Source: RYN-433 sp036558265
GTDB lineage: Bacteria; Planctomycetota; Phycisphaerae; Tepidisphaerales; Tepidisphaeraceae
Assembly (NCBI GenBank): GCA_036558265.1
Contig: DATBFY010000112.1
Coordinates: 1-9,373 of the forward strand
Direction: 5' to 3'
Length of the DNA: 9,373 nt
Both the position numbers and the translations under genes were made by a program. The notes under the pieces were generated by a model, which saw only the letters and a program-made list of their open reading frames with translations, made no database searches and had not been told where the DNA came from. Position 1 is the first letter of the stretch, and every line of letters begins with the position of its first letter. Shown here in pieces: positions 1 to 6,144 of this stretch.

Positions 1-89
1 TGCAAGAACCGGACGCCCCTGGGACAGCCTCGCGACCAACATAGAGAGAAAGCGAGCTGAAGGGCGGGGGCAGGCATCTCCGTCCTCGT

Positions 90-124
90 CTTCGCGCCGA
101 CCTTCGCGTCTTCGCGGTAAATCC
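90..124. repeat. Short CTTCGCG-type intergenic repeat
   Basis: The heptamer CTTCGCG occurs three times, starting at 90, 102 and 110, and the last copy leads into GGTAAATCC. The spacing is uneven (12 then 8), so this is not a simple tandem array. Similar strings of the form 'cttcgcgtcttcgcggtgaat' are, from memory, common as dispersed non-coding repeats in high-GC environmental bacteria. Dispersal in this genome cannot be shown from one window. Confidence 0.45.
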
Positions 125-155
125 ATCCGCACGTGCCCGCCGCCGCCGGACACGG

Positions 156-161
156 TAGAAT
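156..161 (+). promoter_or_regulatory. Possible -10 box for the gsp operon
   Basis: TAGAAT differs from the sigma-70 -10 consensus TATAAT at one position and lies 14 nt before the gspF ATG. A transcript from it would start near 168 and have a leader of under 10 nt. That would fit the lack of any Shine-Dalgarno sequence before gspF. I see no convincing -35 box, and gspE or other genes upstream could instead supply a read-through transcript. Confidence 0.25.
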
Positions 162-175
162 CACCGGCCGACGCG

Positions 176-1402
176 ATGCCGGTCTACGCTTACAAGGCGA
201 TGCGGCACGAGCGCGGCCCTGCCGACGGCGCCCGCGCCGAGCACAGCGGCACGATCGCGGCCGACACGCCGCGGCAGGCGCGGGATCTGTTGCGCGAGCG
301 GGGGCTGGTGGTGCGGGACCTGGCGGCCCAGGGCAAGGCGCGGGGACGCGCGGGCGCCCGGCGGGTCTCGCGGTCGATCCGGGCCCGAGTGACCGCGTTC
401 GTCCGCGAGCTTTCGACCCTGCTGGCGGTCGGCGTGCCGATGCTGGAGGCGCTGGAGACGCTTGCGCGGCAGCACGCGGGACGGTTCCGGACGATCCTCC
501 TGCTCCTGCGGGACCAGGTGGCCGCGGGCGCGAGCCTGGCGGCGGCGATGCGGGAGCACCCCGGCGTCTTCGACGAACTGGCGATCAACATCACCGACGT
601 GGGAGAGGACGCCGGGACGCTGGACGCCTCCCTGCAGCGGCTGGCGGAGTTCCGCGAGCGGGGCGAGCAGTTCCGCGGGCGGCTGATGACGGCGTTGATC
701 TACCCGGCGATCGTGCTAACGGTGGCGGTCGCCGCCAGCCTGTTCCTCATGGCCTTCGTCGTGCCGCGGATCCTGGAGCCGCTGATCGAGCAGGGACAGG
801 CGCTGCCGCTGCCGACGCGGATCGTGAAGGGCGCGAGTGATTTCCTGATCGCCTGGTGGTGGCTCATCGCCGCTTGCGGTTTCGCACTGTTCATCGCCGT
901 TGCCACGATCGTCCGCGCGCCGCGCGGGCGGCTCGCGTGGCACCGATTTCTCCTTCGCATCCCGGTGCTGGGGGATCTTGCGCGCAAGCAGGCGATCGTC
1001 CGCATCTGCGTGGTGATCGGCACGCTCTTGAAGAGCGGCGTGGTCTTCGTCCGCGCCGTGCAGATCGCCCAGCGTACGACCGGCAACCTCGTCCTGCGGC
1101 AAGCGCTCGTGGAGTGCGAGCGGGCGATCACCGCCGGCGGCGACATCGCTCAGGCGATCGAGCGCACCGGCGCGTTTCCGCCCATGGTCGTGCAGGTCTT
1201 CGCGGTCGGCCAGCAGTCCGGGCGGCTGGAGGAGATGCTCGAGCGCCTGGCGGAGACCTACGACCAGCAGGTCTCGACCGCCGCGGCGCGCCTGACGGCG
1301 ATCCTCGAGCCGGCGCTGATCGTCCTGCTGGCGCTGGTGGTGCTGTTCATCGTGCTGGCGACGGTCCTGCCGATCCTGGAGGCTGGGAATGCGATTCAAT
1401 AG
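176..1402 (+). CDS. gspF: Type II secretion system inner-membrane platform protein GspF
   Basis: GspF is the polytopic inner-membrane protein at the base of the T2SS pseudopilus. It works with the ATPase GspE to drive pseudopilin insertion. The 408-aa length is typical of the family. The N-terminus MPVYAYKA and the segment SGTIAADTPRQARDLLRERG (24-43) are standard GspF N-terminal features. Two repeated T2SSF domains follow: domain one with ELSTLLAVGVPMLEAL (78-93) and VGEDAGTLD (142-150), domain two with LLKSGVVFVRA (284-294) and VGQQSGRLEEML (344-355). Hydrophobic segments lie near 174-198, 223-246 and 376-401. ATG 176 is the only usable start in the frame and gives the expected N-terminus; there is no Shine-Dalgarno before it. 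The linker around residues 50-68 is Arg/Ala-rich. The stop codon overlaps the start of gspG by 14 bp, which indicates translational coupling. Confidence 0.95.
   Translation: MPVYAYKAMRHERGPADGARAEHSGTIAADTPRQARDLLRERGLVVRDLAAQGKARGRAGARRVSRSIRARVTAFVRELSTLLAVGVPMLEALETLARQHAGRFRTILLLLRDQVAAGASLAAAMREHPGVFDELAINITDVGEDAGTLDASLQRLAEFRERGEQFRGRLMTALIYPAIVLTVAVAASLFLMAFVVPRILEPLIEQGQALPLPTRIVKGASDFLIAWWWLIAACGFALFIAVATIVRAPRGRLAWHRFLLRIPVLGDLARKQAIVRICVVIGTLLKSGVVFVRAVQIAQRTTGNLVLRQALVECERAITAGGDIAQAIERTGAFPPMVVQVFAVGQQSGRLEEMLERLAETYDQQVSTAAARLTAILEPALIVLLALVVLFIVLATVLPILEAGNAIQ
1378..1382 (+). promoter_or_regulatory. Shine-Dalgarno site fixing the gspG start
   Basis: GGAGG lies inside the end of gspF, 6 nt before ATG 1389. 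No other start codon lies in frame between it and the prepilin cleavage site. This site therefore decides that the 7-bp tandem repeat just downstream is translated as part of the GspG leader peptide. Confidence 0.7.
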
Positions 1403-1835
1403 AAGCGAGAAGCGAGAAGCGGGAAGCGAGAAGTTTCCGAGGGGGCGGGGCTTCAGTTTGATCGAGGTGATGATCGTGGTCGTGATCATCGGCCTGATGG
1501 CGGGGCTGATCACTTACGCCACTACGGGCTACCTGGAGAAGGCGAAAGTGAAACGGGCTAAAGCGGACATCACGACACTGTCCGGGGCGCTCGACTCGTT
1601 CTATCTCGACAAGGGGCGGTTTCCGGACAACCAGGAGGGCCTGAAGGCGCTGGTGCCGCAGTACATTAAAACGCTGCAGATCGATCCGTGGGGACATCCG
1701 TACCAGTACGTCCAGCCTGGGCGCAGCGGCCCGTTCGACCTGATCAGCTACGGAGCGGACGGCCGCGAGGGGGGCAGCGGCGCGGATACCGACATCACCA
1801 ACAGCGACATCGAAGTCGCGCCGGCGAAGAAATGA
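1389..1835 (+). CDS. gspG: Type II secretion system major pseudopilin GspG
   Basis: GspG is the main subunit of the periplasmic pseudopilus and is processed by the prepilin peptidase. The 148-aa product has a leader of 21 residues; cleavage is predicted at G21|F22 in GRGFSLIEVM, with Glu26 at +5 and N-methylation expected at Phe22. A hydrophobic helix spans about 27-48. GspG hallmarks follow: FYLDKGRFPDNQEGLKAL (71-88), DPWGHPYQYVQPG (99-111) and the calcium-loop region GADGREGGSGADTDI (122-136), where Asp124, Asp133 and Asp135 are candidate ligands. The usual Trp in the DIxNW ending is Ser here. Residues 5-15 of the leader are encoded by a 7-bp tandem repeat, which is odd for a prepilin leader. 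The start is supported by GGAGG at 1378-1382. The gene overlaps gspF by 14 bp and gspH by 4 bp. Confidence 0.96.
   Translation: MRFNRSEKREAGSEKFPRGRGFSLIEVMIVVVIIGLMAGLITYATTGYLEKAKVKRAKADITTLSGALDSFYLDKGRFPDNQEGLKALVPQYIKTLQIDPWGHPYQYVQPGRSGPFDLISYGADGREGGSGADTDITNSDIEVAPAKK
1401..1433 (+). repeat. 7-bp tandem repeat (AGAAGCG, about 4.7 copies)
   Basis: The unit AGAAGCG is repeated at 1401, 1408, 1415 and 1422 (the last with G for A at its first base), followed by a partial AGAAG at 1429-1433. The repeat begins on the last two bases of the gspF stop codon and lies wholly inside the GspG leader, where it encodes the SEK/REA-type residues. A gain or loss of one 7-bp unit would change the gspG frame upstream of the mature protein. 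It may be a local tandem or part of a dispersed family. Confidence 0.85.
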
Positions 1836-2359
1836 CTCGATTTTCGTGCCATCGCGCTCGCGGTTTCACCCTCATCGAGGTGATGATCGCCGTGGTCATT
1901 CTCGGCATCCTTGCCGGCGCCACCGCGCTCGCCTTCACCGGCCCGCTCCACCGCGCGCGAACCGTCGAGGCGATCGAGCAGCTTCGCTACCTCGACGCGT
2001 CCGCCCGCGATCTCGCCCGCCGCACCGGCCGGTCGGTCACGCTGGCATTCGACCTGTCCGAAAACATCCTCGAGCGCCGCGACCGCCCCGGCGGACCCGC
2101 CGTATTCCGCGCGAACATCCCCTCGCCGCTGCGGATCGACGCCGTCTGGCGGGGCCGCCAGCGGATCACGGATGGCCAGGCCCAGATCGCGGTCTCGCCG
2201 CTGGCCCTCTCCGAGACCTACGCCGTCAAACTCGCCGCGCCGCAGGGCGAGCGGTGGCTGCTGGTGAGCGGCCTCTCCGGTCAGACGAAGGTCCTGAACG
2301 ATGATGCACAGGTCGAATCCATCCTGGAAGCGACGACGCCCCGGCGTGACGCTGATTGA
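1832..2359 (+). CDS. gspH: Type II secretion minor pseudopilin, GspH-like
   Basis: This 175-aa protein has a short basic leader with predicted cleavage at G11|F12 in ARGFTLIEVMIAVVILGIL and Glu16 at +5. A hydrophobic N-terminal helix (about 12-36) and a poorly conserved beta-rich domain follow. Its place between gspG and the gspI and gspJ candidates, and its size, fit GspH, the minor pseudopilin that joins the tip complex to the GspG shaft. The frame is open upstream to 1688, but ATG 1832 is chosen because it places the type IV prepilin leader correctly and forms the usual ATGA overlap with gspG. The C-terminal 19 or so residues are also coding for GspI in another frame. The class assignment rests on order more than on the C-terminal domain. 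Confidence 0.85.
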   Translation: MTRFSCHRARGFTLIEVMIAVVILGILAGATALAFTGPLHRARTVEAIEQLRYLDASARDLARRTGRSVTLAFDLSENILERRDRPGGPAVFRANIPSPLRIDAVWRGRQRITDGQAQIAVSPLALSETYAVKLAAPQGERWLLVSGLSGQTKVLNDDAQVESILEATTPRRDAD

Positions 2360-2732
2360 GGTCGTCGCGGGCCTGGTCGTGCTGGCGGTCCTGGTCTCCT
2401 CGGTCACGCTGGCGCGCGGCCGCCTGATGCGGCAGTGGGCCGGCGCCGAGAAGCGGCTCCGGGCCGCCGACGCCGCGGATCGCCTGCTCGCGGGATGGCT
2501 CGGCAGCACCGCGGACGGCGCCGATGCCATTCCCGTGCCGGCGCGCGGGCCGCTGGAGGGCGTCGAAGGATGCATCTGGCAGACGGACCGCCTCGCGGAT
2601 CCGGCCGCCGAGCGACTGGGGGCGATCCTCGTTCGCGTGGACGTGTTCGACGGCCGAGTGCGACTGCTGTCCGTGGACGTCCTCAAGCACATCCGCGGCC
2701 GCGCCGAGCCGCAGCAGGGGGGCCGGCCATGA
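2301..2732 (+). CDS. gspI: Type II secretion minor pseudopilin, GspI-like
   Basis: This 143-aa protein has a 15-residue Arg-rich leader. Predicted cleavage is at G15|V16 in RPGVTLIEVVAGLVVLAVL, with Glu20 at +5. The +1 residue is Val rather than the usual Phe, which affects the site of N-methylation. After the hydrophobic helix (16-38) comes an amphipathic segment rich in Ala and Arg and a short beta domain, compatible with GspI, the partner of GspJ and GspK in the tip. ATG 2301 (or the adjacent 2304) is the only start that retains a leader. GAAGG at 2287-2291 is a plausible ribosome site 9 nt upstream. This forces a 59-bp overlap with gspH, longer than any other junction here. The stop overlaps the gspJ ATG. 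Confidence 0.82.
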   Translation: MMHRSNPSWKRRRPGVTLIEVVAGLVVLAVLVSSVTLARGRLMRQWAGAEKRLRAADAADRLLAGWLGSTADGADAIPVPARGPLEGVEGCIWQTDRLADPAAERLGAILVRVDVFDGRVRLLSVDVLKHIRGRAEPQQGGRP

Positions 2733-3313
2733 AACGCGGGCGGGCCTTCACCCTGGTGGAGATGCTGCTGGCGGTCACGATCTCGGCCGTTTTGATCGGC
2801 GGCGTGTTGGCCGCGACCGCGGCCCTGTCGCGCGACCGCCGGCGGATGGAGGCGCGGGAATCGGCCGCGCAGTCACCTGCGGTCACCGATCTGGTTCGCC
2901 GTGACCTCGCCAGCGGCATCGCCCTGATCGGCTCACCCTCTTCCGAAGGATTCGAGCTGATCGCCTTCGGCGGCGTGAACCCGAAATCGCTCGGGCCGAC
3001 CCAGCGCCTGGCGCGGGTCGTCTATCGCCTGACCCATCGAGGCTTGCTCATCCGCGAGCAGTCCTGGCTCGACGATCCCATCCGCCCGGATCGCTGGAGC
3101 GAGCTGGTGGCGACGGGCGTCAAACGCCTGGAACTCACCCCCATCTCCACCGACGCCGAGCCGGTCCTCCTGGGCGACGAGGTCGGCGAGCGCCTGCGGG
3201 CCCTGCGGCCCGTGCCTTCATTACCACCCGCCGCCGTGCGCGTGCCCTCGCGCCTGCGCGTGCGGATCGAGTTCACCGACGGCGTCGTAGATCGCGAGCT
3301 CGTGCTGAGATGA
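2729..3313 (+). CDS. gspJ: Type II secretion minor pseudopilin, GspJ-like
   Basis: This 194-aa protein begins MKRGRAFTLVEMLLAVTISA. The cleavage site would be A6|F7 with Glu11 at +5. Ala at -1 is unusual, because prepilin peptidase strongly prefers Gly there, though Ala is tolerated in some prepilins. A hydrophobic helix covers 7-33. The rest is a beta-rich domain with VVYRLTHRGLLIREQSWL (97-114), which resembles the GspJ pattern of 'v.Y.l....L.R....', and RLRVRIEFTDG (175-185) near the end. The frame is open upstream, but ATG 2729 gives the leader, has a G-rich Shine-Dalgarno run (AGGGGGG) just before it, and overlaps the gspI stop as ATGA. GspJ binds GspI and GspK in the pseudopilus tip. 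Confidence 0.87.
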   Translation: MKRGRAFTLVEMLLAVTISAVLIGGVLAATAALSRDRRRMEARESAAQSPAVTDLVRRDLASGIALIGSPSSEGFELIAFGGVNPKSLGPTQRLARVVYRLTHRGLLIREQSWLDDPIRPDRWSELVATGVKRLELTPISTDAEPVLLGDEVGERLRALRPVPSLPPAAVRVPSRLRVRIEFTDGVVDRELVLR

Positions 3314-4302
3314 CCATGCCGAACGCACGCATATTCCGCCGCCGCCGCCGCCGCCTCGCCCGCCGCCGCGGCTACGTCCTGGTCATGGTGCTGGCGCTGT
3401 TGGTCCTCTCCGCGACGCTGATGGTCGCCGTCGGCCGGGCCGCCATGCGCACCGCTATCGCCGCACGCAGCGCCGAGGACGACCTCCAGCGCCGCTGGGC
3501 CGTCGCGAGCTGCCGCAAGGCCGTCCTCCCCTATGCGGAACAAATCCTCTCCGCCTTGGAGCAGGAGCGCCGCCAGCCCGCGCCGCGATTCGAGACCTCG
3601 CTGCACCTGGGCCGCCAGACGCTCGCCCTGGTCATCGCCGACGAACAGGCCAAGGCCAACGTCAATGCCCTCCTCGACGGCACGGACCAAGCGCGGGCCG
3701 ACTCGCGCCTCCGCCAGGGCCTCGCCGGCTCAGGCTTGCTCAACCGCCTGCGTCTCCGTCCGACCTATGGCCCGGTTATCCGATCGATTCAGACGCCGAC
3801 CACCGGCCCCGCGACCCGTCCGCTCCTCTCCACCAACGCGCTCCACGTCGGCAGCTTCGGCCAGATCTTCGACGACCTGCCGCCCGCCCAGTTGCTCCGC
3901 CCGATGCCCGGCAGCCGCATCGCTGCCGCCGACCTCCTCACCTGCTGGGGCAACGGCGCCGTCAACGTCCGGCGCGCCACCGAAGCGGCACTGACGCTGG
4001 CCGCCGGCAGAAGCCTCACCGGCGTCGAGATCTCCCGCCTGATCGACGCCCGCAACAAGCTGTTTGAGCGCAAGGGCAACGAATCCTCCTTCGATACCCC
4101 CGCCGCCGACAACTTGCAGGACGCCATGAATAAGGCCATGTCCCAATCGATCCGCAACCGCGGCAACCTGGGCCTCGCGGAGCGCTCGACCTGTCACTCG
4201 CTCTGGATCGTCACGCGCACAGGGCGTCGGGATGAGTATGATCTGTTCGTCCTCGACCAGGCCAACGTGAACCGCCCACAGGTGTGGGCGTTCTCGTGGT
4301 GA
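3310..4302 (+). CDS. gspK: Type II secretion minor pseudopilin GspK
   Basis: GspK is the large tip pseudopilin that caps the pseudopilus. At 330 aa it is the longest pseudopilin here, as expected. The leader is extremely basic, with a run of six Arg (10-15) and three more at 18-20. Predicted cleavage is G21|Y22 in RRRGYVLVMVLALLVLSATL. The +5 residue is Met, not Glu; lack of Glu5 is a known hallmark of GspK. Family motifs are DEQAKANVNALLD (111-123), matching the GspK 'DE..K.N.N.L' signature, and GNGAVNVRRATEAAL (214-228), matching 'g.vNvNtA'. A helical SAM-like region lies near 226-255. Cys68, Cys212 and Cys295 are present. The ATGA overlap with gspJ indicates coupling. Confidence 0.93.
   Translation: MTMPNARIFRRRRRRLARRRGYVLVMVLALLVLSATLMVAVGRAAMRTAIAARSAEDDLQRRWAVASCRKAVLPYAEQILSALEQERRQPAPRFETSLHLGRQTLALVIADEQAKANVNALLDGTDQARADSRLRQGLAGSGLLNRLRLRPTYGPVIRSIQTPTTGPATRPLLSTNALHVGSFGQIFDDLPPAQLLRPMPGSRIAAADLLTCWGNGAVNVRRATEAALTLAAGRSLTGVEISRLIDARNKLFERKGNESSFDTPAADNLQDAMNKAMSQSIRNRGNLGLAERSTCHSLWIVTRTGRRDEYDLFVLDQANVNRPQVWAFSW
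3337..3354 (+). repeat. (CGC)6 trinucleotide run in gspK leader
   Basis: Six perfect CGC codons encode Arg10-Arg15 of the GspK leader; a second run of three lies at 3361-3369. Length changes would add or remove Arg without changing frame, so any effect would be on leader charge only. Confidence 0.8.
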
Positions 4303-4312
4303 CGGCTGGCGA

Positions 4313-4330
4313 GCCCCGCTTCAGCGGGCG
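4313..4330. repeat. GC-rich palindrome in the gspK-gspC gap
   Basis: CCCGCT (4315-4320) and AGCGGG (4323-4328) form an inverted repeat with a 2-nt centre, inside GAGCCCCGCTTCAGCGGGCG. It is the main structure in the only open gap (42 bp) of the operon. There is no T-tract, so it does not look like a terminator that would split the operon. It could be an RNA hairpin affecting relative expression, or a copy of a dispersed palindromic repeat. Confidence 0.5.
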
Positions 4331-4344
4331 GGCCCGACACCGAA

Positions 4345-4821
4345 ATGAACCTCCGCCAAACCAGCCTCGCCCTCTGGACCGCCGCCACCGCCTTCGCCGG
4401 CGCCGCGGTCGCTGCGCTGATCCTGGGCCTCCTCCTGCCCGTGCAGTTCTCCTCCGAGCACGACGCTCGATCCGATCGCCGCACCGCCGTCAGCTCCCGC
4501 ACCTCGAACGACGCGATCCCCCTCGACGCCTTCGAATCCATCTGGGCCCTCGACCTCCGCAAACCTCTCACCGAATCCGCCTCCGCCACCACCGCCACCG
4601 CGTCCACCGCGGCCACCGACGCTGGTCCTTTCGTCCTCGTCGGCACGATCGGCGATTCGCTGGCGATGATCCGCACCGCCTCGGGCGCCGTCGAGGTCAA
4701 GGCAGTCGGCGAACAGGTCAACGGCGTCAAGATCCTGGCCATCCGCCCCTCGCAGATCGACGTCGAGATCGCCGGCCAGCGCAAGACCTTTATCCGGCCC
4801 CGCGAGCCGGGTGGAGGTTGA
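4345..4821 (+). CDS. gspC: Type II secretion inner-membrane coupling protein, GspC-like (no PDZ)
   Basis: GspC connects the inner-membrane platform to the secretin GspD through its periplasmic homology region (HR). This 158-aa protein has a single N-terminal membrane anchor (about 9-32), the pre-HR motif PLDAFESIWALDLRKPL (59-75), a low-complexity Ala/Thr/Ser linker (78-93), and an HR-like beta domain, FVLVGTIGDSLAMIR (96-110) to GQRKTFIRP (144-152). The PilP-like pattern of 'vG...d...A.i...g....v..Gd.v.g..v..I....v.v...g' is clear. Nothing follows the HR domain, so the C-terminal PDZ or coiled coil of classical GspC is absent. Its position after gspK and before gspL, instead of at the operon start, is unusual and recalls the PilMNOP layout. 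No clear Shine-Dalgarno precedes ATG 4345. Confidence 0.8.
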   Translation: MNLRQTSLALWTAATAFAGAAVAALILGLLLPVQFSSEHDARSDRRTAVSSRTSNDAIPLDAFESIWALDLRKPLTESASATTATASTAATDAGPFVLVGTIGDSLAMIRTASGAVEVKAVGEQVNGVKILAIRPSQIDVEIAGQRKTFIRPREPGGG

Positions 4822-4824
4822 AGC

Positions 4825-6144
4825 ATGCCGAGCGCTCCCTTCATCATCCTGCCCGGCGACGTCTGGCGCATCCGCTCACCCGGCGCGACCGACGAGGTCG
4901 AGCCCGATCGCGACGCCATCCCCGCCGACATTGCCGCCGCCGTCGCCGCCAGGCTCCGCCAGCGCGGCTACCGGGGCCAGGGCACGCTCCTCGCCCTCCC
5001 CGCAACCTGGTGCCTCGCCGCCACGATCGCCACCGGCGACCTGCCCCCCCACGACCGCCACGCCATGGCGTTCCGCCTCGAGGAGAAGCTGCCGCTTCCA
5101 GCCGAAAACTTCACGGCCGACTTCATCCCCGCCGGCGACGGTCGCGCCTTAGGCGTCTGTGTCCCTAACGAAAAGATCCAGCCCCTTGTCCAGGCCCTCG
5201 AAGAGGCCGGCGTCATCGTCCAGTCCATCGCGCCCGTCGCCCTGGTCGCGCTTCAGGACTGGACCGCGCACGCCAGTTCGGCCGGCGAACCCGGCATCCT
5301 CGTCTGGGGCGAACGCGGCGCCGGGGTCAACGTCTTCGCGATCGACGAGCATCACCGGCCGCTCACCTGGTCGCTGCTCCCGCCGCAGTCCGACCAGCTC
5401 AACCTTCAGATCGAACTCGCCCGCGCCAACCTCGATTCCGACGTCGAGCCGCTCGCGCTCGATGTCGACCCTTCCATGTCGATCCCGGACGACCCCCGCC
5501 ATCTCGACGCGGCACTGGACAACGCCGCCGCCGACGCCCTGGGCGGACACACGACCCTGTGGATCGAGTTCCGCCGCGGCGCGTTGGCGGTCGCGGATCC
5601 GCTTCGCGTGGTCCGCCGGCCGCTCAACGCCGCGCTCGTCGCCGCGATCGTCCTCTGCGTGTGTCTGATCACCATGTTCCTCTATCGCGGCTGGCGGTAC
5701 GACCGCCTCGCCCGATCGTATGAAGACCAGCTCGCGGCCCAGTTTCACAGTGAGTTTCCCGGTTGGCCCGTGCCGGGCAACGTCCGTGCTGTCGTCGAGA
5801 GCGAGCGAAGGCGGCTGACGATGCTCGGCTCGTCCGCCCTTCCCGCCGAAGCGCGGCAGTCCGCACTGCGCGTCCTTCACGACGTGCTCGCCAAGGTCCC
5901 GCCCGATGCCAAGGTCAACTTCGACCACCTGACCTTCAACGAAGCGTCTGTCGAACTCCAGGGTCACTGCCGCGCCTACGAGGACGCCGACGTCCTCGTC
6001 GCCGCCGCCAAATCCGCCGGCATGGACGTCCCGCCCCCGCAGATGCGCAAGGACGCCGACGGCCAGTGGAGCTTCGTCGTCCGGGGCAACAGGCAGCCCA
6101 AGGTACAAACCCAGGACGCCGCCTCGGCAGGGGGGATCCCATGA
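4825..6144 (+). CDS. gspL: Type II secretion system protein GspL (PilM/PilN-like)
   Basis: GspL is a bitopic protein whose cytoplasmic actin-like domain recruits the ATPase GspE and whose periplasmic ferredoxin-like domain pairs with GspM. The 439-aa product has an N-terminal cytoplasmic region with the PilM/GspL-like stretch GTLLALPATWCLAATIAT (53-70) followed by AMAFRLEEKLPLPAENFTAD (80-99). One transmembrane segment lies near 268-287 (NAALVAAIVLCVCLITMFLY). A periplasmic part follows, with FPGWPVPGNVRAVVESERRRL (from 311) and a probable ferredoxin-like fold, about 345-420. ATG 4825 has GGAGG at 4813-4817, 7 nt upstream, and lies 3 bp after the gspC stop. The ATGA overlap with gspM fits the fact that GspL and GspM bind each other. 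Assignment is by domain order and context. Confidence 0.9.
   Translation: MPSAPFIILPGDVWRIRSPGATDEVEPDRDAIPADIAAAVAARLRQRGYRGQGTLLALPATWCLAATIATGDLPPHDRHAMAFRLEEKLPLPAENFTADFIPAGDGRALGVCVPNEKIQPLVQALEEAGVIVQSIAPVALVALQDWTAHASSAGEPGILVWGERGAGVNVFAIDEHHRPLTWSLLPPQSDQLNLQIELARANLDSDVEPLALDVDPSMSIPDDPRHLDAALDNAAADALGGHTTLWIEFRRGALAVADPLRVVRRPLNAALVAAIVLCVCLITMFLYRGWRYDRLARSYEDQLAAQFHSEFPGWPVPGNVRAVVESERRRLTMLGSSALPAEARQSALRVLHDVLAKVPPDAKVNFDHLTFNEASVELQGHCRAYEDADVLVAAAKSAGMDVPPPQMRKDADGQWSFVVRGNRQPKVQTQDAASAGGIP

Larger units (their letters stand above)
1..175. other. Leader region upstream of gspF, no supported gene
   Basis: No gene can be supported here. One forward frame reads from the left edge to a TGA at 58-60 and could be the last 19 residues of an upstream gene, but they match no family I recognise, including the GspE tail. 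The frame of gspF is open all the way to the left edge but contains no ATG, GTG or TTG before 176. The region holds three CTTCGCG heptamers (90-96, 102-108, 110-116) and a possible -10 box (156-161). On the minus strand an ATG at 42 opens a frame running off the left edge; it is too short to judge. Confidence 0.4.

Noticed and set aside
1..42. Divergent gene starting at minus-strand ATG 42
   Set aside because: Only 14 codons are visible before the window edge and there is no ribosome site.
133..840. 235-codon forward frame overlapping gspF
   Set aside because: It is Arg/Gly/Ala-rich with no domain and is a high-GC shadow of gspF, which has full family motifs in the other frame.
1401..1433. 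CRISPR-like array
   Set aside because: Units of 7 bp with no spacers are a simple tandem repeat.
716..1513. 265-codon minus-strand frame
   Set aside because: Antisense to gspF and gspG; composition is rich in Arg, Asp and His without any fold signature.
1688..1831. N-terminal extension of GspH
   Set aside because: The frame is open upstream but this would bury the prepilin leader; ATG 1832 gives a normal leader and an ATGA overlap.
1748..2692. 314-codon minus-strand frame
   Set aside because: Antisense to three pseudopilin genes with clear prepilin leaders; Ser/Arg/Thr-rich translation typical of shadow frames.
4313..4330. Intrinsic terminator ending the operon after gspK
   Set aside because: No T-tract follows and gspC-L-M, which must work with F-K, continue directly on the same strand.
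5149..6108. 319-codon minus-strand frame
   Set aside because: Long only because of GC-rich codon structure; lies entirely antisense to gspL and shows no recognisable motif.
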